The notes below the pieces were generated by a model. The model had not been told where the DNA came from and ran no database searches. It saw only the letters and a program-made list of their open reading frames with translations. A program made the translations under genes and the position numbers. From Stentor coeruleus (lineage: Eukaryota; Ciliophora; Heterotrichea; Heterotrichida; Stentoridae), in the NCBI GenBank assembly GCA_001970955.1, contig MPUH01001033.1:1-25467 (forward strand): DNA of 25,467 nucleotides. Reading direction: 5' to 3'. Positions 19,101-25,467 of this stretch are shown piece after piece (within the stretch, counting starts at the first letter, position 1; every line of letters begins with the position of its first letter).

Positions 19101-19534
19101 CACAAGTAGGACCTGGGGATACACCTTCATTAGTATCATATCCAGGGACGGTTATTTTTTATATGAGTTGGTTTGAATATCAGACTATGTGTTTAGTTTT
19201 TTCAATTGGGAAACCTTGGAAAAAACCTTCATATTCTAATTATTTATTGACTGTTTATCAGATTTTTGCTTTTATTGCTAGTCTTTGCTTTTTGTTTATT
19301 GATTCAAGTGATTTAGAGAGTTTGGTTGATGTAAGGGTTATTTAGATCAAAAATATCAATTATGAGTTCAGGATGATTATTTTTGCCCTTGTTTGTGCTT
19401 ATGCAGGACTTGCTTATGTTATTGAAAAATGCTTTGTCCCGTGGATTAGCAATAAGCATAATAGGAAAAAAGCTGAGGTGATCAAAAGGGAAATGTCTTT
19501 GAGTTTACAGTTTGATGGGACAAGTATTAATTAA
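16184..19534 (+). CDS. P5B-type ATPase, ATP13A2/ATP13A3-like (one 15-nt intron)
   Basis: This is a P-type ATPase of 1111 residues once the intron at 19331-19345 is removed (codons 1-1049, then 62 more from 19346). Landmarks: TGES (285-288) of the actuator domain; PPALP (410-414), the M4 motif typical of P5B rather than P5A (PPELP); DKTGTLTEDG with phosphorylated Asp453; FTSKLKRMGV and KGAPE in the nucleotide domain; and GDGAND at 819-824. An N-terminal hydrophobic pair near 43-65 matches the membrane-inserted P5B head. Family members act in late endosomal/lysosomal membranes, and ATP13A2/3 export polyamines; the same substrate here is inference. The intron matters: without splicing the protein stops at 1053 and loses its last helix (MIIFALVCAYAGLAYVI) and basic tail. 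Human ATP13A2 is of similar length (about 1180). Confidence 0.94.
19331..19345 (+). other. 15-nt intron in the P5B ATPase gene
   Basis: The sequence GTAAGGGTTATTTAG begins with GTAAG and ends with TAG, and falls exactly between codons (phase 0). Its final TAG is also an in-frame stop, so an unspliced message ends here. Removing it opens 62 further codons encoding a hydrophobic helix and a Lys/Arg-rich tail, which a P5B ATPase needs. The length matches the 15-16-nt introns known in heterotrich ciliates. Confidence 0.9.
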
Positions 19535-20900
19535 TAGTAATTAAAATGGAGGCTTTTTAGATGAAATTTTAGGGTAAGTTTTAGAGAAAAAACTTTGTTG
19601 AGGAGGAAAAGAAGATGGACTTAGATGATGAGATTTTTAGAAATTTTGAAAATTATGGGATATAGGTTGGGTAGTTAGGGCTTTAAGAATTTTTATAAAA
19701 TTTGAGTTTATGAATTGGTATGTGATATTGAGAGAGAAGGATTTTTTGGAAAATAAAATAGGATTTGCTCTAGTAAAAAATTTTGAATGAAGGAATTATT
19801 ATCAGTCTCAAAGATAGATTCTTTAGCATATAACTATCTTTAATTCACTTGCAAATAATTTATCATTAACAAAAATCAGTTTCTGTTTTCACATTCCCTA
19901 AAATAATACCAAAATTTTGCCTAAAATTTAAAAACTGTTGAAATAAAATTCATAAAATCCTAAACTAAAAAATCTCAAACAACGACTTCTATAAAGAAAT
20001 ATTTATTACTAAAGTATTACAACTTTACTTCAATTAAATGATTAAAAGCGATTCAGGTTTTACAAACAAAACAAAAAAATCCTAAGTTAAAATCTTCCTT
20101 AATATTAACAATAACGGGAGGAAACTTAATGCTTTTGTATATTAATCATAGGTCTAATTGAAAATATTTTCAAATCTATATACACTGTTATATTTAAATA
20201 AATTCTATAAAATACTCAAAAACATAGATTAATTGAAAACCTTTAGCACTTAGCAAAAATACACCAAAACTTGTAATACATTTTGCTAATGAGTTTCAAA
20301 CAAGAATATCGAAAATAAACATTAAACTTCCTCATCTACTAAAAATTTTACTTTTTAAAAAAAATCCCAAAAATTTTAAGTAGAAAAATATAATACAGAA
20401 ATTCTATATAAAAAAGTCTAAATCACAATCAATCTAAATATTGACAAACACAAAAAGATTCTTATTGCAACTATACAACTATTAGATGAATACTTAAAAG
20501 GAACTTGAAACCAAAATATTTTATCTATCTATCATTCTATATAAATATGGTTTTTGTATGCAAATGAAACCATTTTATCACAGCTAAAGTGTTTCAAAAT
20601 TCAAAAAAAATCCTTCGAATTCTCAATAGTCTATAACAACATCAAAAAAACCCTTTAAATCCTTTTCACTGAGACCAAAGCACAAACCATATAAATCTAA
20701 TTTATTAAAATCTAAACTAACTAAATAAACTTCAGCTATTTAAAACCTTAACTAAATCTTTATCAAATCCCTATCAAATACAATCAGCCACCCTTGCAAA
20801 ATCTAAGAAGTATTTTAAAAAAATAGCACCAGTGAAAAAATTAAAGCATTTTTTTAAGCATTTCAATCTATAAAATTGAAATATATATATAATATATATT
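19535..20900. other. Long intergenic spacer, skew switch near 19830
   Basis: No gene or RNA is recognisable in 1.37 kb. The left 250-300 bp are G/T-rich (19621-19680 has 18 G and no C), fitting the 3' flank of the ATPase. From about 19840 onward it is A/C-rich, fitting the 5' flank of the next plus-strand gene. An AT-only tract (20881-20900, alternating ATATAT) abuts the next start codon. Confidence 0.55.
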
Positions 20901-21500
20901 ATGAACGGAATAATACAGCCAATACCAATTTTACTATCACCGATCTTTCCTTACTTTATTCAAGAGAATTTCAAAGTAGAAACAACGAAAAGAGGTCGTA
21001 AAACAGTATGCTCTACAGAAATCCTTTCAGAATTTCTCGATAAGAAGAAAAAAAAATCTCCAAGAAAAGAGTACATCAGATGCAGCATCCTTAGAAAATT
21101 AATCAAATTGATACGTTCTGTGATGAAAAATATGATAAAAACTTCCTTACATCCAATTAATATCGAAATATTGAAGTTGATATCAGCTAATATGGATGAA
21201 TCAAAGATGATGATTAAAAAGGATTCATTACCTTACATAGAAAATCATACAAATACCAAGTTTAGATCCTACAATGATGCATTCTGCAAACAATTCTTTT
21301 CTCGACCTTTGGCTAGAGAGCTTTATAAGTTATATATTGAATATCTTTTCATTGCTCGAAATGAGGAACAAAGGAATAAGGATTTATCAGTTTTCTGCTG
21401 TGATAAAACAAAAAATGATCATGATTGCTCGGCTAAATGGGAAAAACTAAAAGAGCTTCTATTGAGTGAAGTTGAAGTAAAAAATATTGTTGTTACGTAA
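20901..21500 (+). CDS. Orphan basic protein, lineage-specific hypothetical
   Basis: This 199-residue protein is of unknown function. A hydrophobic, Pro-rich N-terminus (IIQPIPILLSPIFPYF) is followed by a basic stretch with KRGRK (31-35) and KKKKKSP (48-54). The rest is predicted helical (RCSILRKLIKLIRSVMKNM and ARELYKLYIEYLFIARNEEQ). A late cluster CC...H..C (about 171-182, FCCDKTKNDHDCS) could bind metal but is too loose to call a zinc finger. The basic patches would suit nuclear import or nucleic-acid contact. I recognise no named family; the style is that of expanded ciliate-specific proteins. Length, the single frame, a TAA stop and the C-rich upstream flank support a real gene. The start follows directly on an ATATAT tract. 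Confidence 0.68.
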   Translation: MNGIIQPIPILLSPIFPYFIQENFKVETTKRGRKTVCSTEILSEFLDKKKKKSPRKEYIRCSILRKLIKLIRSVMKNMIKTSLHPINIEILKLISANMDESKMMIKKDSLPYIENHTNTKFRSYNDAFCKQFFSRPLARELYKLYIEYLFIARNEEQRNKDLSVFCCDKTKNDHDCSAKWEKLKELLLSEVEVKNIVVT

Positions 21501-23131
21501 AGTATTAATAATTTTAATAGTTGAAAAGATGTGATGTTTATTTTGGGTTTTTGTAATCATTATATAAGATTTTTTACCTGGTGTTGATGATTTTCATTTG
21601 GTTTTTATGATTTTTTCAGATGGGAGAATATATTTTTATAATAAGGGAAGACAATACAAGGGGAATTAACTTATTTAATGCTTCTTAAGAATATATTCAT
21701 TTCTGTATAAAAGGTATAGTATTATGTAATATATATAGTTATAGATATTTTAATTGTATACAATTGCATGCAAGTTAACTTTTAAAAATCAAAGATAATT
21801 CTTGGATTTTTGATATTTTGTATGCTATTCAAAATGGGGCAAAATATAGAAGTTAGATTTTTTAATAATTATTTACATATAAATATATTAGAAGTTGATT
21901 GCAAATGATTAATATTACCTTATAAATTCCTATTTATACTTTTAATAAAAAACACATTGTTTAAACTTCAAAAAGTTTTTTCATGATTTTTATATCTGCT
22001 TTAAAATATTCTTTGAAATCTCTTTGCCAAAAATTTTTGATACAACTTTATTATATACAAAAATTTCATGAAATACATGATACTAATAGTTGATATTTAA
22101 TAAATAAAGTTTAATTCTAAAATTAGAACTTAAATAATATATTTAATTATGCTATAACATATAAAATATCAAAACAATATTATATTAAAATAGTAAAAAT
22201 CATAATTTGAATACTTGAATTTATAATCAAAATGCATACTTAAAAGAGTTATTTATTTTAATGATAATACTATTCCCAACCTTTTTCATACAATAATAAA
22301 AAAATTCTTATTCTTGAGTTAAAATTTTATCATGATCATTTATTTTATTTGAAAATCTTGTATCTGCACTTTTGATTTCACTTAGAACTTGGTTTCATCT
22401 AAAGTAATTACTGTATATATTTTTAGATTCAAAACTGCTTAAAAAAACAATTTTTACACAAAATTATCAATAAAAACTCAGCTTCAAAGTAAATTTCATA
22501 GTAAATTAATATAAAATATATAAATCTAGTATATTTTAGTATAATCCTCATACTTTAAAACTGACGCTTTCTATATAAAAACAAATATATAAAAATTCAA
22601 ACACTAAAACTTGTAAAAAATTTATTAAAATATATAAAGATAAGCCAGTGATTAAAATTTTATTATATCTTAAAGAACTGTGCATAATTTCCATATCATG
22701 TCTATAAAAGCTCTAATTTTATGATTAACTATGGCTTAATTTAAATATAGCATAAAAAAAGCATTACAATTTTTAACATAAAAATTTCGACTTTATTAAT
22801 TATTTTCGCTCAAACTGTATTGTCATCCTGAATTATAGAAATTCTAAATACATAAAATCCAATATTAAAAGGTATCTTATCAAATTTAATATCCTTTATA
22901 CAATAAATCTATTATAATTTGCATATTCAATCTAATAAACTGCAGACACTAACATATTTATAATAAAACTTCCTCATAAACACAACTTAAAAATATAATC
23001 TCAATTACCCAATACAACAAAATCACCTTCCCATTTCAAAACTAAATCATCTAAACCTAACCCAAAAAACCTTAATTCAAAGTTCTTCAAAAAAAAACCT
23101 ATCAAAAAAAAACCTATCTTAAACAATCTTA
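21501..23131. other. Longest spacer, very AT-rich, no gene seen
   Basis: These are 1.63 kb between convergent stops. Bases 21501 to about 21670 are T/G-rich (3' flank of the orphan gene). About 21700-22850 is extremely AT-rich, shows no clear strand skew and has no supported reading frame. Bases 22946-23081 contain no G (mirrored 3' flank of the minus-strand kinase/Kelch gene). I find no tRNA-like or other RNA structure by eye. Confidence 0.5.
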
Positions 23132-25045
23132 TTACTTATACCTTGTAACTTCGCCTTGAGCATTTTTCTCATCAAACTTATGGCAGCCAATAAGTGATCC
23201 CATAAAATACATCTTCGTCAAAATCTTAAACGTGCAATGTGAGGCAAAATAATCTGGTTCTAATAAATTTGCTTCTGGAAAAGGTTGTGTAGCCTCTGAA
23301 GAATTTATATCTAATAAAAACGCTTCATTAGTAACTAAACCTTTTTCCCTACTTCCCCCAACAAGTAAAATTCTATTTTCATCCAAACTTATAGCTCCAA
23401 TACCAGAAGTTGGCTTTGCTAACTTAGTCTCAAGTACCGTCCATTTACCATTTTCATATTTTTCAATAGAATCCAGCATTTCCATTTTATTCCCATGTTT
23501 AGAACTTCCCCCAATAATCAAAATCATTTTCCCTAAGCTTATAGCCGTAGCATTTTCTCTTGAACAATTCAAACTTTCCCCTTGTATCCATTGGCCACTA
23601 TTCATATCTTCAATATTAAAACTAAAATACTCAGTAGATGCTATAGTTTCTTTATTTTCTCCACGACCACCAAGAACTATAACGGTTTCATCGTATACAA
23701 CGATTGAATGCCAAGATCGTCCTTCGTTCATATCATTGAGTTTTGTTGCTGAGCCTGTTATGAGGTTAATTTTATAGACTGAAGTCGAACCTTTTAGACC
23801 ACCGGTTACAAAAGCTGAGTCTCTCATGAGAAAAGCTCGGGCTGAGCTTTGGATTTTATTGTTTGTTAGGGTGACAAGTTTAGAATTTCCATCGTATATG
23901 TAAGCTTTGCCTTGGGTTTGTGAAATTGAAATACCTTTGAAGTCTAGTATCCGCACACTCATTTGTCTGGCAATGCGGGAATTATATTCGCTTACGGTCC
24001 TTTCAACTATCGGTGGGTTCATATAATCTTTAAGTTGTTTAAAATCGTATCTTTTGCTTTCATTTACCTTTAGCATCAGATTTAAAAAATTCTTCACACT
24101 TTCACTATACGGTATTTTCATTATAGTCTTCTCAATTTTCTGCTGGAGCAAATCCTCTCCTTTTTCCCAATTGTTTAAATCAGAAGGTTTTGTTAGTGTA
24201 GCCATATGTAAAAAGCTTAATCCTAATGAAAACACATCAGATTTAATAGGATTATGTCTAACATCGCCTGTAGGGTTTTTTCCAATAATAATATCTAAAT
24301 AAGCACTAAAAAGTACAGGACTAAAATATATAACCGTACCTGTAACTTGATAAGTCCTTGTAACTAAAGCTTGCATACTCTGTTTCGATTCCCCAAAATC
24401 CCCAATTTTAATCTTCCCATCACTAGTCAAAAGAAGATTTTTAGGTTTAATATCCCCATGTGTTAAGTTGTTATCTTGCATATACGCAAAAGCGTCAATT
24501 AATTGTTTCATATGCATCTTTAGTTCATTTTCACTCCAAGGCGCTCTTCGAAGTTTTCGTTTTTCAATCTCTTCTTCAATATCCCCATTCTCAGAAAATT
24601 CCATTACAATAACGTATTTATATCCACTTGTATGAGTTTCATCTAAAAATGCTGCTTTACATTCACAAATACTAGGATGAACTAATTCCATTTGTAACTC
24701 GAATTCCCTTTGCTTTTTTTTCAACTCTTTGTCTCCACGGCAAAACATGATTTTCACTGCAAATTTTCCTGGTCGGTTCTTGACCATAGCTTCATGAACT
24801 TCTGTTGACCCTTCTGGTGATTGATAGATTCGTTTTAGTAAGATTAGAGACTTCCAAGTTATAGGCTGCTCTTCATTGTCATTTGGCGAAGGCTCTTTGA
24901 GGAGGATAAAATTGTGAACTAGGTGAGGAAAGTCATGCTTATGCACTTCAAAACAAGATGCGCATAGTAAGATTGACTTGCATTTGCAGGTACCATAAGG
25001 CTCTTCCTTACATTGCTTCCCTTGGCAAGTATTACGCCCACCCAT
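23132..25045 (-). CDS. B-box-like / protein kinase / Kelch-repeat fusion protein
   Basis: This is a 637-residue three-part protein. Residues 7-44 hold a B-box-like zinc module (Cys7, 12, 20, 22, 28, 31; His35, 37, 41, 44). MGGRNT also fits an N-myristoylation signal, with Gly2 and Thr6. Residues about 66-345 are a kinase domain: Lys98 in FAVK, catalytic loop HGDIKPKNLLL with Asp198 (HGD in place of HRD), and DFG 216-218. A normal Gly-rich loop is missing (RIYQSPEGSTEVHEA stands there), and APE is replaced by SPV. It may be a weak or pseudo-kinase, though Lys98, Asp198 and Asp216 are kept. Residues about 370-635 form a Kelch propeller with paired glycines at 415-416, 459-460, 512-513 and 563-564. 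The design suggests a scaffold that senses a partner through Kelch and signals through the kinase. It is cytosolic or membrane-tethered. Confidence 0.88.
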   Translation of the reverse strand: MGGRNTCQGKQCKEEPYGTCKCKSILLCASCFEVHKHDFPHLVHNFILLKEPSPNDNEEQPITWKSLILLKRIYQSPEGSTEVHEAMVKNRPGKFAVKIMFCRGDKELKKKQREFELQMELVHPSICECKAAFLDETHTSGYKYVIVMEFSENGDIEEEIEKRKLRRAPWSENELKMHMKQLIDAFAYMQDNNLTHGDIKPKNLLLTSDGKIKIGDFGESKQSMQALVTRTYQVTGTVIYFSPVLFSAYLDIIIGKNPTGDVRHNPIKSDVFSLGLSFLHMATLTKPSDLNNWEKGEDLLQQKIEKTIMKIPYSESVKNFLNLMLKVNESKRYDFKQLKDYMNPPIVERTVSEYNSRIARQMSVRILDFKGISISQTQGKAYIYDGNSKLVTLTNNKIQSSARAFLMRDSAFVTGGLKGSTSVYKINLITGSATKLNDMNEGRSWHSIVVYDETVIVLGGRGENKETIASTEYFSFNIEDMNSGQWIQGESLNCSRENATAISLGKMILIIGGSSKHGNKMEMLDSIEKYENGKWTVLETKLAKPTSGIGAISLDENRILLVGGSREKGLVTNEAFLLDINSSEATQPFPEANLLEPDYFASHCTFKILTKMYFMGSLIGCHKFDEKNAQGEVTRYK

Positions 25046-25467
25046 ATATATTATATTTTTATTGTAGTTTTATTAGGGTTTAAATTTATAGTAGATGATA
25101 TGGAAGTAGTTTATGCTAGTGGATAATCGGGATTTGTTGGTGGGAGTTTATGATTTGAATGTTGAGATTATGAGGTTTGAAATTGTTTTGTGTTGTTTGG
25201 GGGTTTTTTTGGTAGGAAAATATTGAAGGATTTTATGATTTAGGTTAGGTTGATATAGATTTAAGGTATAAGTTTTATGATTGTTTATTAGGACTGCAGT
25301 TTTTATATTATTTTTGGATGCAAATAGACAATAGGCTTTTTATTTGGTGTACATGACTTTATTTTTTAAACTAAATACTTGTAAAAATCAAACTCTCTAC
25401 TTTTTCCCAATTAAAAATTTACCTCCTATCTCATCTAAACATACACTTATCTTATTTTTCTTAATAC
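25046..25467. promoter_or_regulatory. Upstream flank of kinase/Kelch gene and probable promoter of a gene beyond the edge
   Basis: Bases 25129-25293 contain no C on the plus strand, the mirrored upstream signature of the minus-strand gene. After about 25340 the skew flips and 25382-25467 contain no G. Elsewhere here that marks the 5' flank of a plus-strand gene, so a rightward gene probably starts just outside the window. No coding sequence is visible inside it. Confidence 0.55.

Noticed and set aside
1..25467. tRNA, rRNA, CRISPR or prokaryotic operon features
   Set aside because: I scanned spacers for tRNA arms, array-like spaced repeats and ribosome-binding sites and found none; the gene types and the intron are eukaryotic.
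1..25467. Possible use of UGA, UAA or UAG as sense codons
   Set aside because: All eleven genes read through with the standard code to full family length, ending in TAA (ten) or TAG (one).

Overview
The window looks like macronuclear DNA of a heterotrich ciliate, most likely Stentor or a close relative. It is AT-rich, with compact and almost intronless protein genes. All reading frames are intact with the standard code (ten TAA stops and one TAG; no in-frame TGA needed as a sense codon). The one intron I can demonstrate is 15 nt long (19331-19345, GT...AG). Fifteen-nt introns with the standard code are known from Stentor; Blepharisma shares the intron size but reads UGA as Trp. Species assignment is inference.

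Layout, left to right: a small secreted Cys-rich protein (304-699, +); a Ubc13/UBE2N-type ubiquitin-conjugating enzyme (1923-2375, +), convergent with an 873-aa EF-hand-like uncharacterised protein (2463-5084, -); a divergent Ser/Thr kinase with an N-terminal beta-grasp-like region (5520-6824, +); a decayed copy of the next gene's 3' end (about 7062-7260, coding part 7063-7155); a PB1-like plus four-helix-turn-helix protein (7762-8859, +); a very large WD40/ankyrin-like/TRP-type channel fusion (9419-13144, -); an N-myristoylation-motif protein (13872-14354, -), divergent from a two-RRM Gbp2/hnRNP M-like protein (14794-15300, +); a P5B ATPase whose true C-terminus lies behind a 15-nt intron (16184-19534, +); an orphan basic protein (20901-21500, +); and a B-box-like/kinase/Kelch fusion (23132-25045, -). 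There is no operon logic; these are independent eukaryotic genes. A loose theme is signalling: two kinases, a cation-channel fusion, a lipid-anchored protein, K63-type ubiquitination and a P5B transporter.

The strongest signal outside the genes is compositional. On the sense strand the DNA upstream of most genes is C-rich and nearly free of G, while the DNA downstream is G-rich and nearly free of C. Examples are no C at all in 15292-15524 and only one G in 14516-14774. The skew flips within intergenic spaces in the way gene orientation predicts, and it forecasts a plus-strand gene just beyond the right edge.

Five single N bases (9296, 13745, 15536, 15771, 15977) each sit exactly between two near-identical direct repeats. 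These are almost certainly unmerged contig overlaps, not biology. The best biological leads are the 14-blade WD40 channel, the B-box/kinase/Kelch fusion with a degenerate P-loop, the PB1-like/4xHTH gene with its relic duplicate, and the skew pattern.
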